64,000 bases of DNA from Paragonimus westermani (taxonomy: Eukaryota > Platyhelminthes > Trematoda > Plagiorchiida > Troglotrematidae): contig QNGE01003565.1 in NCBI GenBank assembly GCA_008508345.1, positions 4,466 to 68,465 of the forward strand. The letters are read 5' to 3'. This document shows positions 51,184-63,202 of this stretch, piece after piece. The notes under the pieces were generated by a model. That model did not search any database and was not told where the DNA came from. It worked only from the letters and a program-made list of their open reading frames with translations. Position 1 is the first letter of the stretch. Every line of letters starts with the position of its first letter. Made by a program: the position numbers and the translations under genes.

Positions 51184-52400
51184 ATGAGCGCTTTTAATAT
51201 TTGCACTGTCAGATACGTTGGTCGGCAAGCCGTTTTAGCAAGTCTAGAGCCTAATGGGTGTCATATCATAAATGTGAACGAATCTATTATTCTACTGTCG
51301 TTATTCACTTGGGTACACCTCTGAACAATCCTGGATGCAAAAACTTCTCTTTCAGGGCCTCTGATGACGCCGAAGCTGAACACTGCGACCAGAGTGGCAG
51401 GGAACCACATTGGGTTTCGAAGCAAGACAACTGTTGCACGATTGGGTCCCAGTGAATAATTTCTTGAGAGACGCACCACACCAATCGAAGTCTGCCAATG
51501 AAAACCAGAAATGAACTGTGTATTCACCAGTGTGTATCAGTGTACGCTCCAAAAGGACAAGGGTTCAGATACTAACAAGAACGCGTCGAACTTCTGAAGT
51601 AGATTAAATGCCCTACCTTCACTAATCTGGCCGGCAGATTCGAATGTATTGTCTATATCTCCTCTTTCTTAAGGTGAGAAGCAGCTGAGTGACATACCTG
51701 GTGTCCAGACACACCGTATTGACAATGGTGAAAATGTGTGCCTCACGACGTCTCCATATCTTGAAAAACAGTTTCAATAAATTTTCCTCTTCGGCCGATA
51801 CAACATGAAATTGAGTGACGATTGGAAGGCTATTAATCAACAAATAAAGGACGAATAACACGACTGGATAAACGAATAACGCTACTGCGATGTGGTTATA
51901 AACATAAACTAATACGGTCCAAAGTAGTCGATGTTAATCGAGCTACATCACGCGGATGGGAAAAATCGCTTCACAGGTTGGACGGCCGTGTTCGGCCACG
52001 GAAGACTCAAAATTTCAACGAACTGTGTGTGAACACAAAAGTGCAGCTGACGAAGTTGAATTGTAGTCGTCTTGGTCATCGACATAATGCAACATTTGTT
52101 TCTATATCTACAGTGTCACGTTTCAACACAAAAGATACACTGTCATGAAGACCGCGGTGGTACCATCAGCAAAGGACATGAATGGATAATACAGCAGTCG
52201 CAGTTGTGGGTGGGGTTACTCTGTCAAAGACTGCTGTGCATCTTGAAATAACCATCTGAACTCGAGCTTTATCAGTTGTTCAGAGGTCGAACACTCGTAA
52301 ATATAAGAAAATTAACTGGAATCTTGGCAAAGGGTATGTGAGAAGCGCTTGCCACAGGATACTAGCGAAAGAACTCAACAGTGTAAGTTAATTAAGAAAC
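51184..52400 (+). mobile_element. RTE-type retrotransposon, copy C (endonuclease half only)
   Basis: The plus strand starts with MSAFNICTVRYVGRQAVLAS at 51184, the same place in the protein as FNVRTHTK in copy A. Across frames follow HDWVPVNN at about 51437 (DWIPVN in the family), VSVYAP at 51535, ADSNVLSISPLS at about 51629 (GDxNAQVGRLS) and THRIDNGENVC at 51709. Near 52200-52270 SCGWGYSVKDCCAS and NNHLNSS match the block after the histidine-aspartate catalytic pair. Copy A has only about 100 bases between the last two landmarks and this copy about 450, suggesting an insertion at about 51760-52180. Nothing of the RT domain was seen before copy B begins on the opposite strand. Confidence 0.7.
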
Positions 52401-52840
52401 GCGGAAAAGTACAACAAAAAAAACACAGCAACCATAAAAATATGCTACGAAGGGTTAGTTTCCGGAGGGCATTAGCTGTTGCGACGGAATTGCATTTCTG
52501 TCACGTCGATGACCATCAAGGACAGCAATGCATCCGTCGCTCGCACCGTTATTCGGACCGGAAGAAAAAACAAGCCCCAGCCAATAAAAAGTATAAAAAA
52601 GAAACTAACTGCTGAAAAACTGTTTATAATCAAGTATTCCACATCATGGTGTCAACGTCCTGCAAACAAACAACAAAGCCATAAGTGAAAGTATGGCTTC
52701 GACAGCACGATGGCTTCCCCACGGCTTTTACTACCCCAGGTCACTTCGTTCAATGACGTCGAAGACAACTCAGCCAAACAAGGACAAAATTTACACCAAT
52801 GAACCCCATCAACAGTCATCTCACCTAACGTCTCCAGTTA

Positions 52841-55500
52841 CCGAACCTGTGAGCAGCGAGGGCCCCGGTCAAGTAGACGACCCTGACTTACAGCGACTAA
52901 CTCCTTAGTAAATGACTTCGTTTTTCCAAGCCAGGTCATCATCCGTCCATCACGCACCTTACGCCAGTCGGCCGCAGCGTGGACAAAGAGGGATTGCTGC
53001 AGAAGATAAATAGCTGGCATCCGTAGTGCACGGCCCAACCATCTGAGTCAGTGCAAAGATTGAGCAAAGAAACAAGCTTGGTAGTCACAATTAAATACGC
53101 GATTCCTAATCTATTCGTCACCGACCCGTTAGTGCCACCAGATGCAAATGACCGAACGCAGAAAACGATGGCCAAATACCTAAAGACGGTTCACGTCTTC
53201 TACCTCTAGCGGCCAGGTTTCACAGCCCTAAAGTAGCACAGTCCATACAATTGCTTTAAACCCCCAAGCCCATAATTTCAGAGATCCCTTAGCTAAGATA
53301 ATAACGCCAAGGCCTTGATAATACGAGCCTCGGTTTCATTCCTCATACCTCCATCACCGTAAATACAAATTTCTGAGTAAACAAATCGGTCAGCGACCTC
53401 CATAATTTTACTGCCCAACTTTAAATTTACGTGGTCACAGACGTCCTACAAAGACACTTTGTATTGTAGGACTTCGAAGCGCATTGTAAGACACTGGGCA
53501 TCATCTGTGTTGTTGAAAAAGTGCCAAACGAAAACACTTTTCTACCGTTACAATCAGGCTCAGTGAGTCTTCAAACAAGTAGGAGGTTCAAGCCGGCATC
53601 TTGTGATCGTCACAGACACTTCGTCTATGGTAAAAATGAACAAAAATGGTAGTGATAGATAACCTTGACGTGTGACGCTCTTGGTGCTGAAACTGACATA
53701 CTAAACTCTAACCGGAGTTGATGTATGGAAATAAAGCGCCGACAGTATGTTCACATGCATGTTCGGTACACCCTTGCGTTTAAGTGAAGATAAACCTACC
53801 GAATCAAACATAAGTCTACAGCAGAGAAAAAACGACAACTCCTGGCAAGCGCTGCGAAGTACTGTTCCAGAAGTTGGTGAATGGTGAAAGTTTAGTCGAT
53901 ATATCCCAGACCAGGATGTGGCTTTGTCTGTTCATTCCCAATGTCCAGTTCCTGAACTGTAGTGAGTCAACAAAGCAAGATGGATGCCGTAATTCTAGTA
54001 ACAAACGAGGTGCAGTCAATTCCCCTAAGGTTTTCGTAAAAGCCCCGGACTCCTTTTTTGAAAAATGGAATATATTATCGAGTGATGTCAAGGGAGGGAT
54101 GTTCTCTGTCGTCCACACAAGTTGAAACACCTGAGTCAAGACCTCAACTGGCGTCCCTACACCCTCTTTAAAAAGTGCTGGCACGAATTTGTCTGGACCA
54201 GCAACCGGAATGCAATACCATACCTGTTTTTGGCGGGTGGTTGTAAACCTAACAACCAGGGTACTACATTGCAGGTTTGTGGTGGTAACACAGTAAAAGC
54301 AGGAGGCCAGCTAAATTGACCCTCCGGGTGTTTCGCCCAGCGGTCCAACCTTCTGGATAATCCTGAATAGTCTGTTGGTGTTTTCTAAAAGTGTGATTTT
54401 TATTCTCTTAACTTCTTCCGTTAATCAAGCCTCGCAATCGGCGATTACACCATGTTTAAGCTTCCTAAGAATGTCTTTCCTCTTGAACTGTCGGGCGGAA
54501 TGTGCCATCTGACGTTTAACAATTCTAGGTATTTCTCGAATATCCAATTTCTGTTTAAAATACGAACTACATCGCCGCATGCTAAATTATCTGCGTTGTG
54601 AGTGACCTGTGGGATTTCGGTCTATCGGATGCTTGGACCTTCGAAAGAATAACTACTGAGCTTGTCTTCCAGGCTAGCTTGTTACTTAAACCTCACCGTA
54701 GACCTGATCAGTTTTAAAATTGCTGACTGTTACAGTCAATGGGGTCGTGACTCGCCTGAAGTAAGAGCAAAACAACGCAACCCATGATCCGAATGTAACT
54801 GATAAGAGCGGCAGTCCTGAATGAAGCCACACCACCTATGACAGTCATGTGGCATGGCTGACACCAGATCTGATTTGGAGAAGTATGATACCAAACCACA
54901 TGATATTTAAAACTCGTAGCGACTGAAAATAATATGCGCTCGGAGCACACTCACAACGACTGTCCACCATTACAGCAGCGATGCGGTGCCAGCCCAAACT
55001 TGGCACCTAAACGGAACACGGCTTTACCGAGAAGGTTGACCTAGACTATTATAACTCAGGCCGGAATAGTTGTATCAGGACTATGTGTTGATCTAAGGAG
55101 ATTGGCTGTATCCGAGTGGAAGACGTCTTCGACACTGAGGTCACTGCAGCCAGCTGGAGAACAAAAGGAATTTTGAAGATTTGGTGTCTATAGTTGTTTT
55201 TGGCGGAACTTGTCGATCGGACGGCACAAAGTCTACTACTAAGGGGTATCTAATGTACCAACATACCTGCGCTCTGACGACTATACCTAATCTAGCCCGA
55301 TCGGTAGCGGCGGCCGTGGAGTCACCCGAAGTAAACCATCAGTATCAAGCATACACGGCGGGTGCCACCATTTCGAAACTGTCTTGTAGTCCAGTCTGTG
55401 AAGTGCAGCGGACATCAAGATTCAACGGGTCTATCGCCAGGCCAGAATGACCATCTATCCTATCTGCTTCAGGCTGTGAACGTTGAAAGTGATTATTAAC
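52841..55500 (-). mobile_element. RTE-type retrotransposon, copy B (partial endonuclease + RT, decayed)
   Basis: Read on the minus strand from high to low coordinates. Near 55490 is FNVHSLKQIG, at the place of the endonuclease start. It is followed almost at once by VILAW at about 55450, so most of the N-terminal endonuclease is missing. SERRYVGTLDTP lies near 55275. HRWCGFIQDCRSY and LHSDHGL lie at about 54800-54850. The linker follows, with NTNRLFR at about 54390 and WAKHPEGQFSWPPA at 54340-54300. The RT follows with PALFKEGVGTPVEVLTQVFQ at 54184-54120, SLKRKGVPN at about 53770, GCETWPLEVEDVNRL at about 53225 and RNRVF, LRWLGRALRMP at 53080-53018. The end GRLLDRGPRC lies at about 52870. Many stops and frame changes make it inactive. 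It converges on copy C. Confidence 0.85.
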
Positions 55501-55519
55501 CGAACCCTAGACCTAAACA

Positions 55520-56030
55520 AAGAAAGATGTAAAACGAAGGAAAGACGGTAAGTCATGGGATTTGGGGGGTGGGGGTGGAAGATCATCATCAGCTACGTTT
55601 GTCGTGTGATTCATAGAGTAATCACTGGAAATAGGGATCGGCTTAGATCTGAGAGCTAAACTGGATAGGGTAGCGAAAGAGGGGTTAGTAACAGCATGTA
55701 TTTGCCCATCCATTCTACTGTATACAGCAGACAGGACGATACGGTCTACACTACGAGACGGCTGATGTACAATGGAATTTTTGGTGTGAGTAGTAATGGT
55801 TGTATGTGGGCTGAGATGTTGCCATGGCGTTCAGACCTAGAGAGAACGATCAGAGTTCTCAACCAAAACATTTGGCTCGAAAGCCTGTATCACAGAACAG
55901 CAGGTGAGTGACAATGTACCAGAACTAGTGCTTTTTCCGGAGATGCCAACCTACTTCCAACCCTCAACCTGGAGGACCAGGAGACTGGCTAATCAGATCT
56001 CAACCTATTGGCCTGCCTGGTACGAGTGAC
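55520..56030. other. Unassigned DNA between copy B and the next RT remnant
   Basis: A 71-codon frame at 55696-55911 (+) is unplaced. A G-rich run lies at about 55561-55577 (plus strand), reading as a proline run on the minus strand. It may include the 5' leader of copy B. Confidence 0.5.
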
Positions 56031-56039
56031 TCTATTGGT

Positions 56040-56620
56040 GTGATCATCACACCATCCAGTTCAGCGCAACTGATCATCGAGATGTACAAGACGTCAAGGT
56101 CCAGATTTATTGTGACAGTCACGCCGATGGACCCTATGAACAAGTGTGGCTGGATTCCATCTGGTTGTGAATACGATGACAACCGTTGAGAACTTAAACA
56201 CAGACTAGCTATGAGCTCGCACAATGACTGTGAGCATCACTTGGCGTAACAGTCAGGAAGTGAAGCAAGTCTTCATGGTCGGAAATAATGGGGTACTATT
56301 ATCCAGGACTCGTAGTTGCGATGGCCGTCGAGTCGGCGTAAGTGGAACCATATGAAGATGGCTTTCGCATTCCCCCAACAGTCATGCTCAACAAAGTGAA
56401 CGACTAAGCTGTTTTGTATGAAATGCGTCTCATAGCGTCTCAGTGCTGCTTGAAGATTAAGGCATTCACTCTCCAAGATGCGTTCGGTAGGCAATCCGCT
56501 TGAGAATGTTGACAGTTTCACATACTCGGGTAACACTATTTGAGCAGCCTGTAATATTTTTGGAAATCAACGAAAATATCATAGGCACATGTTGTCTGTG
56601 TCAACCTACGTCACCCGTAA
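56040..56620 (+). mobile_element. Non-LTR reverse transcriptase remnant (clade unclear)
   Basis: Three blocks line up at the spacing expected in an RT palm. IIEMYKTSRSRFIV lies at about 56070, where the family has (I/L)IRxLYxxxxxRV. VLLSRTRS lies at about 56292, in the position just after a catalytic ADD, which is replaced here by GNN. VGNPLENVDSFTYSGNTI lies at about 56487, close to LExVDSFTYLGSxI, a hallmark of the segment following the palm. The distance from first to last block, about 420 bases, is right for the domain. It belongs to a different subfamily from the RTE copies next to it, whose equivalent block reads EVVDxFVYLGS. Stops and the lost catalytic pair make it inactive. Confidence 0.42.
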
Positions 56621-56702
56621 CGCTGAAGGAACGTCCGGTTGTCGCTGAAATAAAAGGTATGTAGTGCATGTGCGCGTTTTTACCTAGGGTTCGCAAACGC
56701 AT

Positions 56703-56721
56703 ACATATATATATATATATA
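56703..56721. repeat. Short (AT)n microsatellite
   Basis: An uninterrupted alternation of A and T about 18 bases long, just after the RT remnant. Some LINEs end in simple repeats, but a link to that remnant is not shown. Confidence 0.85.
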
Positions 56722-56729
56722 CGTAAGTA

Positions 56730-57860
56730 GGAGTAAAGTCAAAAGCATTTATGTGGTACTTTATAGACACGGCGGTCAAACATGAACACATCACGCTCTG
56801 GTGGTAATACCGCTCATTATCCGAGAGTGCTCATTTGCCAGAAGAACCATGTGTTTCGTAGTTGGCTAACACGTAGAAAACTGAGGACCTGTCTGGTAGC
56901 GTTGAGCTGGTCCACTTGTTAACCAGGATACGGTGATCAATTAACCAACTAATGAGGTGGCAAAGTTTGCGCTGGCTGCGCCAGGTACTTCGTACATGTG
57001 CCATGGGTTCTCTCCGCAAACAGTTGGCCAAAATCGCCAGGTAGTCATACAATGACTCGGGCGGTAATAGGAAGGCCCGGTTGTTCCAAAGCGTAAAGTG
57101 GATTGGTGAAACCGGCCAAGTTAGGGTCATTAAGGATACCCAGATTTTTGGTTAGAAACGCTACTCGAGGTGACAATGTGCTACAGTCAATGGCATGTCT
57201 GACTCTTAAACATGCTTAGTTCTTTCACTCAATCTTGTTTCATCCATTTTCTCATCTGTTTCGGCAACCTCTTCCTCCAGGTTGTTTTATATTATTGTCG
57301 CAGTCAGCGGAGGGGACCGGCCGAAGTACATTCAGGTCGGGCTCACGGCTGTTAGGAATGAATGAAAAAGATGAACGTCCAAGTCTCTCCGTAGTACTGA
57401 CTGTTTACCTTGTTTTTCATTGCCCGGCTTTAGTCACACAGAATGGCTTAGGGGCTGAATTTATTGAATCGTTTTCACGAGGACGGAAATCCAGATGTTA
57501 CAACAACCGAGACCAAATTTTCTTAGATAAGACGGAAGATAAAACGGAAGCATATAGTTGAACTTTTCAACGGCCTGTAACTCAATGTTACCAAGCACTA
57601 GAAGACAAGGACGAAACTTCACATCGCAGGATTCACATCGATCGCGTTGTTCATTTGATTGCTCAGTCCTGAGCAGTGCTCAAGAGAGGTCTTGCCGTCG
57701 GACGAAGTCATGCAGAACAACGTGAACAACTAGATTAGGGAACATTGAAACCCAACAAAAAGTCATATCGGGAGTCAACAGCGACGACAGCACACCATTC
57801 ATGTTAAACCCACATCGGCCGAACGATGCTAACCGCTGCGGCCTAACTTATGTTCAAGAC
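56730..57860. other. Unassigned DNA with two open frames
   Basis: Frames of 99 codons at 56831-57130 (-) and 108 codons at 57235-57561 (+) are among the longer in the window but carry no motif I can name. A GAGGTTGCCGAAAC string on the minus strand near 57260 partly resembles a hammerhead core but lacks the CTGATGA half. Confidence 0.5.
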
Positions 57861-57869
57861 TGTACAATG

Positions 57870-58030
57870 TACAGTCTGATCTGGGTGAGTTGAACAAATT
57901 TTACAAGGGGTGTACAGATCTCCACGTAAATGGCTATGAGTCTGACCATATAAAAAGTGGTGTGATTACATAAGGACCACCAACAGGCGGTGGCCATGGC
58001 ATTTAATGTCGAGAAGGTAATGTAAGAGCA
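57870..58030 (+). mobile_element. Possible CR1-like RT scrap
   Basis: DLGELNKFYKG at about 57880-57912 and, about 80 bases later in another frame, AVAMAFNVEKVM at 57986-58021 resemble the DLNxLYxW and MxFNVxKCxVM blocks that follow the catalytic box in CR1 RTs. Spacing is slightly long. Nothing else of the domain was found on either side. A 19-base hairpin (GACTGTACA-A-TGTACAGTC, 57858-57876) sits at its left edge. Confidence 0.27.
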
Positions 58031-58149
58031 GACAGCTCTACTCGAAATCGTATGCCAAACCAAAGTGCTTAGTGCCCATCAACGCTGATTCTGATTTCAG
58101 GAAAAAGTTTAGAATATGCGAGAATCACGAAAATACCAGATTGTTGGAA

Positions 58150-61100
58150 CTGATCCAACAAAATAAAACCCTGTCAGTTAGCACTATCGACAATCGATCG
58201 ACAGTGAAAAGCCAAGTCTCAGCGCGTTGACTTCGTATATTATTACCGACCCTGGAAAATAGAGAGTACAGAGAGACACGTCAAGCTAACGAGGTACGGA
58301 GCGAGTTGTGTGTTAGCCCCGGTACGGATGTTACAAAATGGGTAGCTTGACTAAAACAAAAGTAGGTACAATATCAAAATCATAGAAAATGTACAGATGA
58401 ATGCGACTATCAAAATATCATTTATTATAGTCGCTACAAGATTGGACTCCACTGTCTCGAATATATACATTGGTATAAGCCAACGGAAAGGCAATAACGA
58501 TAAAAAACCGACGAGATTTCCACCACAGCACACAGACATCCATCAACACTGTGGGATATCGAGTTAATTAAATGTTAAAGGGATGTTTTGTATGTCATTT
58601 ACGAAAATCCATTTAAAAATAAGCCCAATTCCGAGAACAATCTGGCCGGTATTAGGTAAATGGATGTAACAGGATTATTTGGCTGCAGTGCAACACATGT
58701 GTCAGGCGATGGATAACCTAAGCGCATGGTTGTATACTAAACAAGGACAAGCTGCCATCATAAGACTAGAGTGTACCCAGACAAACGGTTGTCTTTGAAG
58801 TAAGTTATTAGGGGCCAGCTGACCTGCGTAGGTAGCCCAATATCGTCATTTCAAAATAACTACAGCAATCCCGTCTCAAACCTACTCTATAAAAATATGT
58901 ATTCATTTCTCGCACAACCTTTGTATACCTAGTTTGAGCATTTGTTTCGACGAATAATGATAAGTGACTGCACACCCAATCGTTGCGCACTCTCCTAGCG
59001 CATTTTATTTTTACTGTTGCTATCGTCAGTGTATTTTTACTGTATTATGATTACATTGCCGCTTCGCATCACACCAGTTTCTGATAGTAGCGCCGTGTTC
59101 ACAAGAAGATGGGAAGAACAAACCACCTTCGTTTGCACTAACTATCCATGACATAACAGTGAACGATCATCTCTAAGGGTAAAAACAACGACGCATATTT
59201 GGCTAAGCTCAAACCCTCGGATTTTACTCGCTCATAAAAAAGGACGAATGGATTTGGCGCTTGCATTAGTTAACGCATACGCGAGGAGGAACAACTGAAC
59301 AGTAAAAAGCCAGATAGGTGAGCCATGGTTGCATCGACCGTTCGGTGTACTGTACACTATTTGAAGAGAATGCTGATAACGTGACAAAAATAATCACACT
59401 GCAAAGCTATTGCAAGTCGTGAAACCCTGACCATCCTGGTGAGCACAGCTTATTGACGTCCTTTTGAAACGGAAAATTCACTGACAGCTTAAATTGCGGA
59501 TAGGTAGGCAGGTCGATTTGATATACGAGTCTATTCCAAATCATGGTTTTTAACGTTTTTTTAGGCTTTCTCGCCGTGCTTAATAGTAGCTAAGTTAACA
59601 ATACTAACAGGTTCAGGTCGAAGGTGAATATGCGTAATCTACTAAAATGTTCGTGTAAAAAAGCAGAACATGTTGTGTTTAAAATGTAGAATAACACAAA
59701 TCGTCGAAAAACAGACAAACACAAATGAAATAGCCGGTATACAAAATTGAGGCACACATATATATTACAGTTAATCTTGACGCCGAACACTATGTCGGAC
59801 CCATATTAGTGATCCAACTATCACTGTAAACAAATAATGCACTGGCATATGTTAGACCCCACGAGCCAACAGAAATAGTGAAACACGAAAAAGATGCATC
59901 GCGGTAGATAGAACTTCGTCGTGAGAGGACAAAAAAATTCACTTAGTGTTAACGCAGTGTTTCAACCTTACGCTTCTGACGTGCCATGGATGCCAGTGGT
60001 CGAGAACGAACTCTCTAAACATCCTTTGTGAAGATCAACCAGGTTTTGCAGCTGCACAGAATAACTGCTCTTACGGTCGTGGTAATATCCGGTTTCCCAC
60101 AGAAAGACAGAGACGGTCAAGTCACAAATGAGGTATGTGGATAGACACCACTTATACTTTAGAAACTTACTATACATAAACCGGAGGACAGGCAGAGGCA
60201 TTCCATAACCTCACAATGAACAGGTAATAGAAAGCGACTAGCACAGGATAAGAAAACAAAACAAGAACAAATGTTTGTAAGTATTGTAGTATATGTAATG
60301 CTGGTTATTTTTTGGTGTGTTCTTGATTTAACAAAGAAATGTACCTAACAGCCGTTAATGAAAGCAACAACCGGCATGACAAGATTTTTGCAGCTGAACT
60401 CGGAGTATGATCATCTCTTTCAAAGACCTTAGTTACCAGCAGGCACCATGCCAACGCAAAAAAGATACGGTGCAATAAACACTGGGCAAGCATGCTCAAC
60501 CAACCTTAACTGACAAAGTGAAACTATTTCGCGTGGTGAAGGGCCATCTGTCTTCAACATATACTCAAACCTGGCGTGAGATGAATAAGCCACACAATTA
60601 AGGTTTCACAAACGATTGCCAAAAACATATTCTACGAAGACTAGCAGTGTAAACGGTATAGGTTCCGCAATCGTAGAGAAATATCGCAAGCATATTTTCG
60701 TTACATATTCTGCTCTTTAAGGAGAGACGAATGTCAAGCAGGTGCCAGATAGATCTCAAATTGACAAACGTTAATCAAGTTTTGTCGACACGTTAGAAAA
60801 AAATTATCCAACACCACCACCAGGAACGATTTAACGTTCCGGACGACTGAAGCTTTCGACTACAACCAATCTGTTCAAAACAAGAATGAATACAGTTAAG
60901 TGTTCCCGTCAGTCTTGAAAAAGCAAGTGTACCTACACAACACAGTGCATACCATATAGTGACATCTCAGTTGAAAAATAACCTACCGTATCTCCTATCA
61001 TCTGTGTGTCGTTACTGGGTCAATAAATAGCATCAACATAAGTTGAGCCATAAATCCGGTCTCTCGAACGACATTCGACGCCAACATTGGCGAGGATATT

Positions 61101-61190
61101 CACAACCGAGCGTACGGCATTTTCGATGGGATTGTAAGAAGAAACCGAAATGCTTGGCCACGCTCCTCTGCGTAGTTACGAATGGATAAG
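58150..61190. other. Unassigned DNA, no gene recognised
   Basis: Only frames of 60-77 codons occur (for example 58351-58539 (-), 59590-59790 (-), 59968-60201 (-)), none with a motif. A SYNPIEN string near 61130 (-) recalls a transposase motif but is isolated and lies outside the mariner-like remnant. Confidence 0.55.
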
Positions 61191-61199
61191 ATCTTGAAC

Positions 61200-61600
61200 A
61201 TACCGCTCGAAAGGCACTTAAACGGCAAATAATCCTGCGGAACAAGTCCTACCCGCCACCTTTCCACAACCAAGTTGTCAGGCACAAAAATGAAAAGACG
61301 ACGGTCGGTGTCTGGGACAATAATCCGGTTGTGGACCATTAATAAAAATCACACGGAAGCAGAATGCTCTAATTCGGAACACTTCCAGAGAAGGCGCGCA
61401 AACTACTTCGTTTACTGTCTATTCGAATATGAAGGTGAATTAATCGTAACATGATCCGCAGAGGACATAGATCCACGGAGTAGGCCGGAAACTCTAAATG
61501 CCTAGACTCCAGCCAAAAAAACACACGAGCTGATGTGTGGGTCACGATCGCTCGGCGGAAACAAGACGGATGAACATTCTGGTTGTTCACTGACCATTTT
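61200..61600 (-). mobile_element. mariner-like transposase C-terminal remnant
   Basis: The minus-strand frame 61590-61369 reads HTSARVFFWLESRHLEFPAYSVDLCPL and continues to IRIDSKR. Mariner transposases have the same layout: HDNARPH, about ten residues, then PPYSPDLxPxDxxLF, then a basic GxRF block. Here the last catalytic aspartate position is lost and the first histidine-aspartate pair is degraded. Further on, at about 61280-61240, VVERWRVG and QDYLPFK resemble the C-terminal RWxxCIxxxGxYF block. No terminal inverted repeats of mariner type were found and the N-terminal half was not recognised at 61600-62200. It could be another Tc1/mariner superfamily member. Confidence 0.5.
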
Positions 61601-61609
61601 GGCTTGACG

Positions 61610-62935
61610 AAGCCACTTGGTCAGAGTCGTCTTCTATCTTCAGAAGTGAGGTTACGCGAATCGTATTTTACGCCACGAAAGAACAGGTTACACCCAAAAG
61701 GTGCACAAATAAACTGGTTAAAAGACGCAATGGGCGGTGAATTCCGTGTTGTAAGCAACTGCCTAGTGAGTCAGGTTGTTAACGCAGAGATTCGAAGATA
61801 GATTCCCTAGATCAACCCTAACCTTCGACCCGAACAGCCTGGAAATACCCTGTCTACTCAAGAACTGCGAATGGCGGCAACATTAAGAATTAAACTATGC
61901 ATAATGCCACGAAATTTTTGCCGAAACGTGCAGCTACACTCTGTGCGGCTACACTCTGCATACACATGTCACTGTGCCATCATAAATGACACCAATTGTT
62001 TTCCGAACTGAACAGCGGCTGAACAATTCTTTATCTGACATTCTGCAGCCATTTCATATAGTTCTAGACCCACTGGTCGTGCTGCAGATCAATAGGCTCC
62101 ACAGTATTCCCTCAAAGTTCACGCAGCAGATCGGTTATTGCCGGCTAAAGGTGGACAACACGAGAAACATGAGGGGACCGATGTGTCGCAGTATAATAAG
62201 GAAAACTGAGAGTTGTATGAAGTAAAGAAGACGTAGAGGGGGGAAGTATTACAATGATACACATAGAAATGTGCAATACCAGAACCACTGAATTCTATCC
62301 TTCACCAAATTAGGTGGCATTGTCTTTTGGATCCGCCACAAGGCCGAGAACGCCTCGGTAAACCAGCCTCAGAAGTCAGTGCCTTCATATCCCAAACCCA
62401 ATTCATACGCTGATCCCCAAACTGTCACTCCCAACTTAGTCCATTATTTGAAAACAGGATTAGACGCGGCAAGTGGTGAGTTGGCATTCATAAGATGTGT
62501 CTAAGCCAATCACTCCGATGAATGGGGATTCTTATGCTCAGAATTTGACAGTGTGCACTCTGGAGATACGTTGACGAACTTCTACATCGTTGGCACGAGG
62601 CTTACACCACGTGCCGTTAATGCTTCAAAGAGATCGATTGTCAAAAACAAAAGATAGTCTAGTGAACAGTATGCTGTTTTTGACCAGAACATCATGATAG
62701 GTTGGGCGTTTTGCGCCGTCTAAGTGCAGAAAGACTAGCAAGGGTGACCACTCTGAATTGATTTGACCGATCGTTTAGCACAGAGATTGTAGCGCAGCCG
62801 ACGGTGTTGCTACATACGGGACATCTTCGCACAACGTTCAGAATTGACTGGCGTTCGCTAACCGAAAGGTATTGACAAGAACACATTTTATGGTGACTCA
62901 GAAAGCATACCAAACCGATGCTACCATAATGATAA
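61610..62935. other. Unassigned DNA, no gene recognised
   Basis: Frames at 61583-61801 (+), 61986-62225 (+) and 62692-62913 (-) have no convincing motif. The minus-strand frame has a CPVC but no second cysteine pair. A short direct duplication (GGCTACACTCTG next to AGCTACACTCTG) lies at about 61930-61957. Confidence 0.5.
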
Positions 62936-62942
62936 GTTTAGT

Positions 62943-63122
62943 TGAGACCCAGTTGTGAAACTTCAGGGCTTCAGCTGAATTCTAACCAGCGACAGAAACA
63001 GCGTGCCTCAACACGGCGATCGCTCTACCATCTGAGCTACGAAACCACACCAGGAACTCGTACCTTCACTTTTGGACTCTGTTACCCACCCGTCCCACTG
63101 TCTCATATGGAATACACCAAAT
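62943..63122 (-). mobile_element. tRNA-like repeat unit, left member of inverted pair
   Basis: On the minus strand an A-box-like TAGCTCAGATGG (63039-63028) and a B-box-like GGTTAGAATTC (62987-62977) are 40 bases apart, as in a tRNA-type Pol III promoter. Unlike a usual SINE, the unit extends about 80 bases upstream of the A box. This leader (GAGACAGTGGG, GGGTAACAGAGTCCAA) is shared with the right member. The tRNA-like part has no matching acceptor stem or plausible anticodon loop that I can see, so it is a repeat and not a tRNA gene. A 109-codon minus-strand frame (63008-63337) crosses both units and is probably fortuitous. Confidence 0.7.
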
Positions 63123-63202
63123 GGTCCAAGGGATCGACTGTCTCCACAGGATTTCTGAAACGGTTCACGCTGCAAAGCACCAGCGGTACTGTTGAGCATA
63201 GA

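Noticed and set aside
53449..53482. Hairpin with arms GTCCTACAA and TTGTAGGAC
   Set aside because: It lies inside the RT of RTE copy B where coding similarity explains the sequence; a 9-bp stem here can be chance.
57246..57275. Minus-strand GAGGTTGCCGAAAC resembling the second half of a hammerhead core
   Set aside because: The CTGATGA half is absent (GGAAGA instead), and no stem III or stem I was found.
61110..61150. SYNPIEN on the minus strand, like the last motif of Tc1/IS630 transposases
   Set aside because: It is isolated and lies beyond the C-terminal end of the mariner-like remnant, so it is probably coincidence.
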